From Priapulus caudatus (lineage: Eukaryota > Priapulida > Priapulimorpha > Priapulimorphida > Priapulidae): a DNA stretch of 26,120 nucleotides. Location of the stretch: NCBI RefSeq assembly GCF_000485595.1, contig NW_014577219.1, positions 346,330-372,449 of the forward strand, given 5' to 3'. Position numbers and translations under genes: made by a program. Of this stretch, positions 8,221 through 16,743 are shown piece after piece (position 1 is the stretch's first letter; the number at the start of each line of letters is the position of its first letter). Under the pieces are notes generated by a model. It saw only the letters and a list, made by a program, of their open reading frames with translations. It made no database searches and was not told the DNA's origin.

Positions 8221-9030
8221 TATACATGAGCGGTATAGGCCTGCATGCGCAGCGGGTATCTGGTCATTTTGCGTGTAGCGTGCAGTAGTGGGAGAAGGCA
8301 GCTGGAAACCAGAATACAGTCGCTTACACGTGATACGATCAAACGGAGCACTCTAAAACCCTTGTTGTGCATATTCGCGTCGCTTGGCTGATCTGTCGTG
8401 TAGCTAGAACACGCCTTAGAAGCTGTAAGACGGAGCGTACTTCCCGTTCTGTTTTACTCTTGCGCGACTCCGGTACTCTCTCGGGGAACGAGTTATTTTG
8501 TTTGCACAATTTCCTCCTTCAATTTTTCATTGCCTTGGTTCATTCGCGTGTATAAACGCAAACTCTGAAGCTATGATATCACACTACACATGCACGTAAA
8601 ATTTTGCGCAGATTGAACATTTCATATTTTTTTCAGTATTGTTGATTATATAACTATGCAATAACGCGCATGCCTCATTTAAAATATAACCTAACATTTT
8701 CGCATTTTTATTAAAAATCAGCGTCCGCTGCTTCGATCGCTGTAGCTCCGTTTCTGAAATAGATATGCACTAGTGACGTAATGTGACACTTTTGCGACGT
8801 CAGATGACTTCGGAGGTCAAATCCAATGTGCCCATGTGGCAATGTGACCAAAGTTACATCTAATTGCCACCCTTGGACGTATCTAGAGTGGCCCATATTC
8901 ATTTGAATCGAGAACTGACAAACAGAGAAACTTCCACAAATATGTATTAGATGTTACCTTACAGGACTTTTGTAAAATACAATGTATTAAGTTATGAACT
9001 CGTGTTCTTCTTTTTTTTCTGTTTTTGCAG

Positions 9031-9150
9031 GGGTTGTTAAGAATTGATGATCACACGCTTACTCATGCATCTACTGGACAATCATGCGAAGGGGCCAAAG
9101 TATTGGTTATGGTTGCGTCCGCTTTCGTTCGACTCTCCCCTCGTCACTGA
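9031..9150 (+). CDS. Candidate internal exon after a strong acceptor
   Basis: A pyrimidine tract of about 20 bases ending TTTTTGCAG at 9030 is a good 3' splice site. The following frame reads GLLRIDDHTLTHASTGQ and stays open to a TGA at about 9150. In the second copy (17749 on) the same frame runs longer because of a one-base indel near the GTTAT-GGTTGCG sequence. No domain is recognised. It could equally be non-coding sequence with a chance acceptor. Confidence 0.2.
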   Translation, partial: GLLRIDDHTLTHASTGQSCEGAKVLVMVASAFVRLSPRH

Positions 9151-9499
9151 CTGATTATTTACCCACCCCCCGTCATCACTCCCCATTTTGGCAGATTCTC
9201 TCGTATGTGAGTGAAGCTGCATGCTGTCGCGGCAACCCCTTGATTAAAGACAGCGGGGACCTCATCGGAATTACTCAGGGGGAAAAGAAACTTCTTAAAT
9301 AGATATCGCGCGAAATTGTCCGCAAGCGCATTATCCGTCACTCACGCAGTCTGACGTGGAATGGATCATCGGGGGTGTTTTTTTTCCAACTCGGGACAGA
9401 AAAAGTGCGCTGACACGATTATTGGCTCCTCGTTGATTCCCCAAGCCGGGGAACAGTATATTAGGCGCGGGGATGGAGCGACGTTTCATTTGCTTCCAT

Positions 9500-9645
9500 A
9501 CGCGCACATGCACGCATTCACACACGCGCACACGCATGCACACGCGCTAACACATGCACGCACACACACGCGCACACACATGCACGCACACACGCGCACA
9601 CACATGCACGCGCGCACGCACACTAATGCACACGCGCGCATACGC
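9500..9645. repeat. CA/CG-rich low-complexity tract
   Basis: Variable CACACGCG and CATGCACGCACA units, alternating purine-pyrimidine. It ends exactly where the second copy of module 1 begins. The matching tract in the other module 2 copy continues for ~240 bp more. Confidence 0.8.
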
Positions 9646-10103
9646 AAAATAAAAAGGCGAAGCGGTCTGTGGTAAAAGAGCAAAGCAGCTTCGCTCGCTA
9701 TTTTACCACAGCGCTTCTTTACCAAAGCGATTCGCTCTTTTATCACAGGCCGCTTCGCTCTATTACTCTTCTTGAAACTTGAGTCTCCAAGGGCTTGGGG
9801 TGCGAGATAGTAGCGATGCTTATCTGTACGTCACTATTCACACTCATACGCATCATTATCAGATAGTCATTAAATTAACATCAAGTTTAAACATAAATTA
9901 ACATTAAGTATGATTAACATCAATACTTTCTTTATTAATAAACGGCAGTCGACAGCGTTTTGCTCGAAGTTTGCGTTATCGTAAATATACTAAGACACGT
10001 CACGCCTATGATTAAATATTAAGACAGAAAGAAAACTGCTGGCAAAACTCCGTGGATTTCTATTAATTAATTAATAAAGCATTGATTTCAATGTTAGCTT
10101 CAT

Positions 10104-10163
10104 ATATATAGGCCCTATATAAATAAATATATATATATATATAAATATATATATTATATATAT
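10104..10163. repeat. TA-rich microsatellite
   Basis: This is the counterpart of 5876-5957 in the second copy of module 1. Confidence 0.8.
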
Positions 10164-10549
10164 CTTTGCGTGGGAAAACCTCTTTAAACGCTTTATAATT
10201 TTAAACTTTAAATTTAATATTCATGGTTCAAATATCTGACTGAAAAAGCTAACATATGAACGTTGGTGTCTAATATTGTGGATAAGAGTGCTAACCAAGA
10301 TCGTGCCAAACAAACAAAGTCGATATTCCACGGAATCTTGACTACTTTCTGCTATATACATTGATCAAAATTTATAATGTGTACCTATGTGCCCAACCAG
10401 GCTGCGAGACAAACGTCATTACACATATAACCAAGAGCGAATCATACATGTTTGTATTATTACCTCCTCTTGATATAACGCTAATGTGTGGCTTGTGGCT
10501 AACTACGTGGCAGTGACATTACAGGATTAACAATAGTAGCAAAAGTAGC

Positions 10550-10588
10550 ATTTGCTACGGGCCCCGCGGTTTTAGGGGCCCCGTAATA
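10550..10588. repeat. GC-rich hairpin
   Basis: TACGGGCCCC and GGGGCCCCGTA flank a short GCGGTTTTA loop, forming an inverted repeat in otherwise AT-rich DNA. A weaker version stands at 6360-6390. It may be the end of a miniature transposon. Confidence 0.4.
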
Positions 10589-10860
10589 TCATGAACTATC
10601 TAATAGTTAAGTTTTTTCAACTTTTTTTATTTTAGCATACACGTAAGCTTGATACGATAATGAGTGCTGGCAGAGTTTGTTTGTCAGAAAATCTATTACG
10701 AAACTAAACGATTTTAAGTTATATTTGTGTATTAATATTTGTCTTAAATTTAGGGCCACTTTATAACATGTGCTTACAGCTAGGCCCCGTACTAGCTTAA
10801 TCCGGTCATGGGCAGTGAACTTATAACAACCCGCAGCGTTCTGTTTTAAAGTTGTTCCAG

Positions 10861-11024
10861 ACTGGCGACAGGTGACGGTGAGACAGTATTACATTAGTAA
10901 AGGTTGTTCGACGACAACGGGGTGCGATGTGCGTCTTAACGCGACTAGAGATCGCTGTCATCGCAAGTGGTACAACGCCTGGGAGTGCATGGAATGCTGC
11001 AGTGGAGACCTCTGCAACTACTAC
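10861..11024 (+). CDS. Ly-6/uPAR-domain protein, exon for second half of the domain
   Basis: After a GTTGTTCCAG acceptor the frame (first full codon at 10863) reads a beta-strand-like VTVRQYYISKGC, then cysteines in the order GC-x5-C-x10-C-x9-C-x2-CC-x4-CN, ending CCSGDLCNYY. The CC-x4-CN ending is the signature of the Ly-6/uPAR three-finger fold, known from GPI-anchored or secreted signalling and modulator proteins. NAT in the middle is a possible N-glycosylation site. The exon ends TAC|GTAACG in phase 0. Reading on without splicing gives only Cys/Val-rich repeat sequence, so a donor here is the better model. The first half of the domain and the signal peptide should lie upstream and were not found with certainty. 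Confidence 0.72.
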
Positions 11025-11460
11025 GTAACGGTATTGTGTAGTCAGTATTGTGTAAAATCATCCAGTGGGGGCGTGTGTGCGTGCGTTCATGTGAAATTGT
11101 GTGCGGATGGGTGTGCGTGGGTGCATGCGTGTGCACAAAACAGCAGTTGACACAGTGAAGACATACTACTACGTAACGATATATTGTCAGTATATTGTGT
11201 AAAATCATCGAGTGGGGGCGTGTGTGCGTGCGTGCGTGCGCGTGAGATTGTGTGCGGATGAGCGTGCGTGGGTGCGTGCGTGTGCATAAAACAGCAGTTG
11301 ACACAGTGAAGACATATGCAACTACTACGTAACGATATATTGTCAGTATTGTGTAAAATCATCGGTTGGGGGCGTGTGTGCGTGCGTGCGTGCGCGTGAG
11401 ATTGTGTGCGGATAAGCGTGCGTGGGTGCGTGCGTGTGCATAAGACAGTAGCGCGTGAGG
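11025..11460 (+). repeat. ~150-bp intronic minisatellite that repeats the splice donor
   Basis: Units start at 11025, 11173 and 11329 (148 and 156 bp, third partial). Each begins GTAACG, directly preceded by ACTACTAC, the end of the upstream exon; TGCAACTACTACGTAACG recurs exactly at 11013 and 11317. Units also hold ATTGTCAGTATTGTGTAAAA and a long GTGTGCGTGCGTGCG tract. Open frames on either strand here are repeat read-through. Confidence 0.8.
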
Positions 11461-11649
11461 GTAGGTGTGTTTGTATCGGCGTGTGGGATGGGAGAGTATC
11501 GAAAGGTTAATTTAATTTCTATCCCATGTGTGATAAAATATTTTATGTCACTGTCTCATGTTCACACGAATCACCATGTTTCGTTTGACGCATAAGTACG
11601 AAGTATTATTTTTCTATATGTAATAAAGTCATTTTTCCCTTCTTTCCAG

Positions 11650-11727
11650 CTTGGTGCAATATCAACCCGGCTTAGCATACTGACGGGTTGCCTATGTCTC
11701 GTTTTTTCGTCGTTCTGCGCAACGTGA
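11650..11727 (+). CDS. Ly-6/uPAR-domain protein, last exon with GPI-anchor-like tail
   Basis: A good acceptor (TTTTTCCCTTCTTTCCAG, ending 11649) opens a phase-0 frame of 25 residues to a TGA at 11725-11727. It starts LGAISTR and continues into a hydrophobic stretch with LSILTGCLCLVF, ending FCAT. A short hydrophobic C-terminus after the CN motif is what GPI-anchored Ly-6 proteins carry; small residues G, A and S just before it could serve as the anchor site. It joins in frame with the exon ending at 11024 across a 625-bp intron. A possible AATAAA stands at 12121. Confidence 0.6.
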   Translation, partial: LGAISTRLSILTGCLCLVFSSFCAT

Positions 11728-12036
11728 CGCAATATTTTCGTGATGCGCGCATGCGCGTTCGATAGTCCATGACACTCGGCGCGTGACTAACATCCTTCAG
11801 ACATGCATAGCGTGTGTTGAATACTTGCGTCCTTAGACGCAACTTTCGATCATTGAAGCAAGCTTCAATAGCACACTTGAAATTCGCCAGTGAGTATGAA
11901 CTAAAAGGCAGGAGGGCGGTAAAACTCGGCGAAGTGTTATTAGCTGGTTGAGATTTTTTAAATCTTGATGTACGAGCAAAATCCGAGGGATTTTGCACTT
12001 GGTGCCCGATATCTAACGATTCATGACATCAGGGGG

Positions 12037-12080
12037 GAATAATCACAAATTATTCATTCAAATATTCATTGTCATTATTC
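12037..12080. repeat. Short foldback with GAATAATCACAAA ends, second copy
   Basis: This is the same as 7938-7984, 31 bp before the end of module 1. Its ends resemble those of the AT-rich element at 16409-16641. Confidence 0.4.
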
Positions 12081-12111
12081 ACTTCTGATAAATTTGAAAC
12101 AGTATAAGTAC

Positions 12112-12250
12112 TTGCGCATTAATAAACGATTATGTGACAATTCGGAGCGCCCCTGTGTTTACAGATTACTTGCAATTGTGCATGCGCATGCACTGGAACA
12201 TCTGCCTCGTTCATACGATATTGAGTGATAAATAATATAGGTAATGGCAA
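12112..12250. other. Start of the single-copy segment
   Basis: From here to 16743 nothing matches the other copy of the duplicated unit. AATAAA at 12121 could serve as the polyadenylation signal of the Ly-6-like gene. No other feature was seen. Confidence 0.4.
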
Positions 12251-12256
12251 GTGGGC

Positions 12257-12463
12257 ATCAACATTGTGTCAAGAGACGCGACCAGAATTTACCAAATATT
12301 GCGGGTGTGCAGTTTGTGCGAAACCCGTCCGACCGCTGGAACAATGCCAGTTAGTTGTGAGGTGTGGCAAGATTGTGCAATGATAAATTTTTATATAACA
12401 GCTTCACCTGACGATCAACGCAATAGATTGCTGTTAGTCCTATTTGCCCCGGGCGAAATATGA
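12257..12463 (+). CDS. Candidate cysteine-containing exon
   Basis: An open frame with RVCSLCETR followed by SCEVWQDC lies ~530 bp after the Ly-6-like last exon, on the same strand. C-x2-C-x12-C-x5-C is loosely like the first half of a Ly-6 domain, but one expected cysteine is missing. No clear acceptor or donor bounds it, and the frame ends at TGA 12461-12463. It could be a first-half exon of a neighbouring gene or chance. Confidence 0.2.
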   Translation: MNIVSRDATRIYQILRVCSLCETRPTAGTMPVSCEVWQDCAMINFYITASPDDQRNRLLLVLFAPGEI

Positions 12464-13126
12464 GACTATGACATGATAACATGCTCTATGTATAACATGA
12501 GATATAATATGATATGATCATATGATGATAGATATATATATGATGCCCTATGATGCAGGTTTTACCCTCTGCGTGGGGCATACATGCGTTTTATATAATG
12601 TTTTCTGTCTTGTACAAAGTTGCCCAGTCCCTAAAATTTTACAACTTTACAGAATTTTAAGCCATGTACAGATATGCGTGAAATCGTATTGGCGTGCACA
12701 AAGTCTATCCATTAAATATTTAGTCTGTTTATTATAACACTACTTTGAAAATTTTAAGCATATTGCCTGCATATTATATATTCCGACTGTTTATTTCTAC
12801 TTATATTTCCCTGTATAGCACAGTTTCGTTATTTCAAACACCTTCACATTTAAGGGACTTTTTCAAACTCAACGACGTACACATACGGATACTAGAAAAT
12901 CAAGCGTATAGTTTATTCAGGTGTTTCGGCGAGTCGTTCGTAGAATCATCATAAGTACTTCATACGATCGTGAGTCTAGAATCTCAAAACTTTTGCACAA
13001 AACTCGTATATGTAAATCATGTACTACTACATATAAATACTCAAAGCATATTCAAAATGCTATGATGTTTAGACTTGCGATGTCAGATAGCTATTCGTGG
13101 TATTTCCCACGGCGGGAGACCCTTAT
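12464..13126. other. AT-rich stretch without a supported gene
   Basis: Short open frames only. ATGATATGATCATATGATGATAG-type short repeats occur around 12505-12540. Confidence 0.4.
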
Positions 13127-13366
13127 CTAGATATATTTCAACTTTTCGCATTGTACATTTAACTGTCCGCGTCCGATTTCAATTAAACATCTATGCGTTT
13201 GTCGGTCCTGAGCACATTTACAATAGAGTGTCTTGTTTAGGGGGAGGTTCGTAATTTTGCTGCCAGTGCCACCCCATCCCGATGCATTCGTGATTCGGTA
13301 TATGATACATGATTTCGTACATTGATATGGATTACATTCTTCGTCAGTCTTTGAGTGTAAATGCAT
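13127..13366 (-). CDS. Candidate cysteine-rich small protein or exon
   Basis: A 79-codon minus-strand frame with seven cysteines: EECNPYQCTKSC near residues 9-20, LYCKC and THRC near residues 47-60, and VQC near residue 73. A GWGGTG stretch lies between the two clusters. The frame stays open upstream of the ATG for about 20 more codons, so it may be an internal exon. The density of paired cysteines in AT-rich DNA is unusual for chance and fits a secreted, disulphide-bonded product, but I recognise no family and see no signal peptide. Confidence 0.3.
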   Translation of the reverse strand: MHLHSKTDEECNPYQCTKSCIIYRITNASGWGGTGSKITNLPLNKTLYCKCAQDRQTHRCLIEIGRGQLNVQCEKLKYI

Positions 13367-13590
13367 GGTTGGATTGAGTCGTTGAATCCTAGGTGTGTAT
13401 TTATAATACCCGTGACAGTATTATTTTATTCTCACTGTTCTATGTACAATTGAGCGTTGCGTTTTACTCGTCCTGAAATCGTTCGCATATTGTCGTTCGT
13501 TTAAAGTAGTGCAATAAATTTATTGTTTACCTTGTAAGATTAAAAATACGATGTTTGATTGTGCTTTTATATATATCGTATATAATTTGT
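13367..13590. other. Unassigned stretch
   Basis: No gene, tandem repeat or recognisable element seen. Confidence 0.4.
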
Positions 13591-13675
13591 ATACAATATG
13601 TAACACACCCCTCTCTCTATATATATATAGGGCTATATATATATATTATTATCTCTGTATATCTATATATATAAT
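13591..13675. repeat. TA-rich microsatellite, interrupted
   Basis: CTCTCTATATATATATAGGG and several TATATA blocks. Confidence 0.75.
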
Positions 13676-14462
13676 CACGTGGCTAATAATTTACACGTTT
13701 TTATTAATTAAAAAAAAACTCATAATTATATGCACGTCGAGCCCATATTTCTCTATTCAGACCGTGTTTTCTGCTTGCATTATTGAAACGCGCTTGTAAG
13801 TAATCTTGTTATATTGACCCAACGCGCGTAGCATACTCATAGCATAATCAGCCAGCTAGCCCGAGCTCTATTGCCCAGTACGATTAGGACATTAGCTCTA
13901 TAGCTCTGTTGCTCTGCGACTCGTTATTATTTATTGCATTTTGTCAAATCTTCTCGCTAATCTTATCAACTTCCCTGTGATATTTATTTAATCCGATAAG
14001 ATAATGAGCCAACTGTGAACGGCGTCCATATTTGGTTGCATATAGCGTTAAACTAGGCGCAATAACTAACATGGTCTATTATTAAAATGTTTACGATCAG
14101 AATTACTGTTTCCCTGAAATTCAATATAGATTGTTATATGTTTCGAGGTCGTGTTTCAGGGTTCAATGCTTCCTTTTCCTGTACATCAAAAAGTAGAATT
14201 TTTTAATTTGTTAGGATGGACTACACGCCAAGTACTTTCGTCAGTTTCGTGTCTCGAATAATGCGATCACACACACACACGTGTGCATATTAATTGCAAA
14301 AAATAATTTCGCGTTTTGCATAATTAATTCGCGGTTTCTGATTGATATAATGCGCAATTTACGGCACGAAATAGACGTGTAGAATTTATTGATTTTCTGT
14401 ATAGCATTCATATAACAAGTAAAGCGTATATATGCGTGATGTTAATCGATAATACACATATA
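13676..14462. other. AT-rich intergenic or intronic DNA
   Basis: No supported gene. A short CACACACACACAC-GTGTG palindromic tract lies near 14270-14285. Confidence 0.4.
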
Positions 14463-14469
14463 CTATATA

Positions 14470-14508
<39 letters not shown>
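14463..14508. repeat. (TA)n microsatellite
   Basis: A nearly pure TA run of about 45 bp, including a perfect stretch of roughly 18 dinucleotides. Confidence 0.9.
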
Positions 14509-14510
<2 letters not shown>

Positions 14511-15422
14511 CCTATGTACTACGGTTCAGCAGATAGCCCGAGCGCTCTAGTCAATCAACAGCATCAATCGACATGATCAAATTTTATCGAAAAAGATTTC
14601 AGTGTAGTGTGGCTCAGACGGCTACGGCTTTTCCCGTTAGCTATTAATTCTTTTTAATTGATTTTCATCTCAAGTTCGCTTACATTTCGTCTCTAGGTCA
14701 CTACACACTCCGGTACTCACTAACAAAACAACCAAGGGATAAGAAAACAGTGGCGGGCTATCGGGGGCTCGTTGTGCACGCAGTGAGCAACACTCCTCAT
14801 CCCCGCTACATTATAACTCTTGCCCTGCATCCTTTGTAATTCCATCGCTTGCTGGATGTACGTAATGAGACGTCAGTCTACACTATAGATTTCTACACAG
14901 TCTATACTGGATTCAGAATCGATGAACACTTAGGTTGCGATGCGGACAAAGCCGGAGTAACAAACGTTTGAAATCATGTCGTAGAAGATAGTCAGAAGGC
15001 GGACAGAGATGCATGTAATTATTCAATTAACACGAATGTGAGCTGTGTATATCAGTAATGCAATTTGGGATCTGTTCGCCGTTAAGAAGTTTGCAAAAAA
15101 AATTTCGCAAGTTGAAAATCTTTTCTCAGTCGAATAGTGGACGGTTAGTACGTGAAACCAAATAGGAAGCTTGTTTGAAAGAGAACCCAGGTCATTTTTT
15201 TAGAATAACTTTGGACAGGATGTGATAACTTGACTCGCGTGTGGTTGTGCGGGTTATAGAAAAAGTGTCTGTCAGTATCGGGTGATTATTTGTATTCAAT
15301 CGAAGAGAAAATCTTTGCGCGCGTCATCTTCTGTTTTAAATAGTAAATCTTCTACTACATCATCTCCGGTTTGCTGATTCATTCTTGGTACACCTGCGTG
15401 CTTGTGATTCCCAGACTGCAAT
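14509..15422. other. Unassigned single-copy DNA
   Basis: No open frame or repeat worth calling was found on either strand. Confidence 0.4.
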
Positions 15423-15611
15423 ATGCCGAATCCACAAAACGCAGCTAATGCTCGAAACATCAAATACAAAATCGTACATGATGTATGGGCTCTCGGTGAT
15501 CACAAGGAACACAGCCCGCAGCCCGGATGGTTGAATGTCCTTCGCCGCCAATATGAAGGAACAGTATATATATCAGTGATCCCCGTGGTCAAGCCAGATA
15601 ATCACCGATAG
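15423..15611 (+). CDS. Candidate small ORF or exon, unknown product
   Basis: A 62-codon frame from ATG at 15423 to TAG at 15609, with a mixed, protein-like composition (MPNPQNAANARNIKYKIVHD at the start, then YISVIPVVK near the end). A possible acceptor, GATTCCCAG, stands about 10 bp upstream of the ATG. No domain is recognised; there is no signal peptide and no cysteine. It could be chance. Confidence 0.22.
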   Translation: MPNPQNAANARNIKYKIVHDVWALGDHKEHSPQPGWLNVLRRQYEGTVYISVIPVVKPDNHR

Positions 15612-15715
15612 CGACAGGCCGAATATAAGGCAGAGTTTAGAGCTAGTGAGAAAAACAAACCTGAGTGATTCGAAAAACTTTCATGCATCACTTCTCTGTG
15701 CAATATATCACCGGA

Positions 15716-15776
15716 CGAGAGGAGAGCAGAGAGAGAGAGAGAGGAGAAGAGAGGGAGGAGAGAGGAGGGATATATA

Positions 15777-15833
<57 letters not shown>

Positions 15834-15835
15834 CG

Positions 15836-15873
<38 letters not shown>

Positions 15874-15930
15874 TAGAGAGAAGGAAATAGATATATATAT
15901 ATATATATATATACTATATAGATAAAGATA
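15716..15930. repeat. (GA)n then (TA)n microsatellite
   Basis: Long GAGAGA runs, broken by AGG and CGAG, occupy 15720-15890 and pass into TATATA at 15890-15915. The Arg/Glu-rich plus-strand frame across it is repeat read-through. Confidence 0.9.
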
Positions 15931-16408
15931 GAGAGCCAGCGAGAGAGAAGCTCTGCATGTATAGCTATAGGGACCTTCGTACTCGATCGTCTGTGTCTGA
16001 CTGCCTATTATAGACTCGGTTCACAACCTAACACGCGCTATAATAAATGCGCCATTGCTGTTCACAGAGAGATTATCATATTTTAATATAATATCGAATT
16101 GACGCAGTTCACCAGAGGTGCATTAGGCATTGCTAAAGGGCATAGTGTGCATGGTCTCACTTGTACTAGAGCACGATGAAACGCGGAGGAAAAACTATCA
16201 TATCATTATAATAACATTATTATGTCACTGGGAATATGCACGATGATTTCACTGCGAGCGAACGTTGTCGACGTGCGTCGAACGACTGCAGTAAAATCAT
16301 CACGTAATAAACATCACACATGTTATCACGGCTCAATTATCGCCACGTTAATAGTTTTGAACGGGCGCTATACGGGCGATTCTACATATGCTTCCAACCA
16401 GGGCATGT
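15931..16408. other. Unassigned single-copy DNA
   Basis: No convincing gene; the 62-codon frame at 16222 has no recognised feature. Confidence 0.35.
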
Positions 16409-16641
16409 GAATAATGACAAATATGATATTATGATATCAAATATGATAAATAAATAAATAAATATATATAATATATATATTATATATATATCTGACTGTA
16501 TATGATATATATATGATATTATTATTATATATATATTAATATATACTATATATAAATATATATATATATATATGATATATATATATATATATTATATATA
16601 TATATATTATATGATAAATATGATATATTTGTCATTATTCC
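16409..16641. mobile_element. AT-rich foldback element with GAATAATGACAAATAT ends
   Basis: GAATAATGACAAATAT at 16409-16424 is repeated in inverse form as ATATTTGTCATTATTC ending at 16640. Between them is TA/GATA-rich sequence that can fold on itself. It is consistent with an AT-rich MITE. Short relatives at 7938-7984 and 12037-12080 share the terminal motif. Confidence 0.45.
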
Positions 16642-16704
16642 CTTTTCCACCCTTGTTTCCACGACCACTCATAAATCATGAACGGGAACCGACAGCCCCG
16701 CGTG

Positions 16705-16710
16705 TATAAA
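16705..16710 (+). promoter_or_regulatory. TATA-box-like site just before module 2
   Basis: TATAAA within GCGTGTATAAAGGGGAG, about 39 bp upstream of the start of the duplicated module at 16744. The sequence context is promoter-like (GC-rich upstream, purine-rich downstream). It is absent from the other copy, where module 2 is joined to module 1 instead. Confidence 0.3.
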
Positions 16711-16743
16711 GGGGAGATGAGTATGGTCTAAATGGGAGAAGAA

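Larger units (their letters stand above)
8019..9645 (+). repeat. Duplicated module 2, first copy
   Basis: It aligns with 16744-18364 from GAGCGCAGA-GATGGGAACATC to GCGCATACGCA, in the same orientation, with few differences (a handful of substitutions and short indels). That is in sharp contrast to the indel-rich module 1 immediately upstream. It contains a TATA-box-like site, a strong 3' splice-site-like sequence and, at its right end, a CA/CG-rich array. Confidence 0.9.
9646..12111 (+). repeat. Duplicated module 1, second copy (cleaner)
   Basis: This is the direct repeat of 5411-8012. Its Ly-6 exons are intact, so this copy is probably closer to the true sequence. It starts within the GCGAAGC palindrome and ends at CAGTATAAGTAC, after which the sequence is unique. 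Confidence 0.85.

Noticed and set aside
11025-11150. Unspliced continuation of the Ly-6-like frame into a Cys-rich tail
   Set aside because: The continuation is minisatellite sequence, while a good donor at 11025 and a good in-frame acceptor with a hydrophobic tail at 11650 fit known Ly-6 proteins better.
15665-15925. Arg/Glu-rich plus-strand frame
   Set aside because: Read-through of the (GA)n microsatellite.
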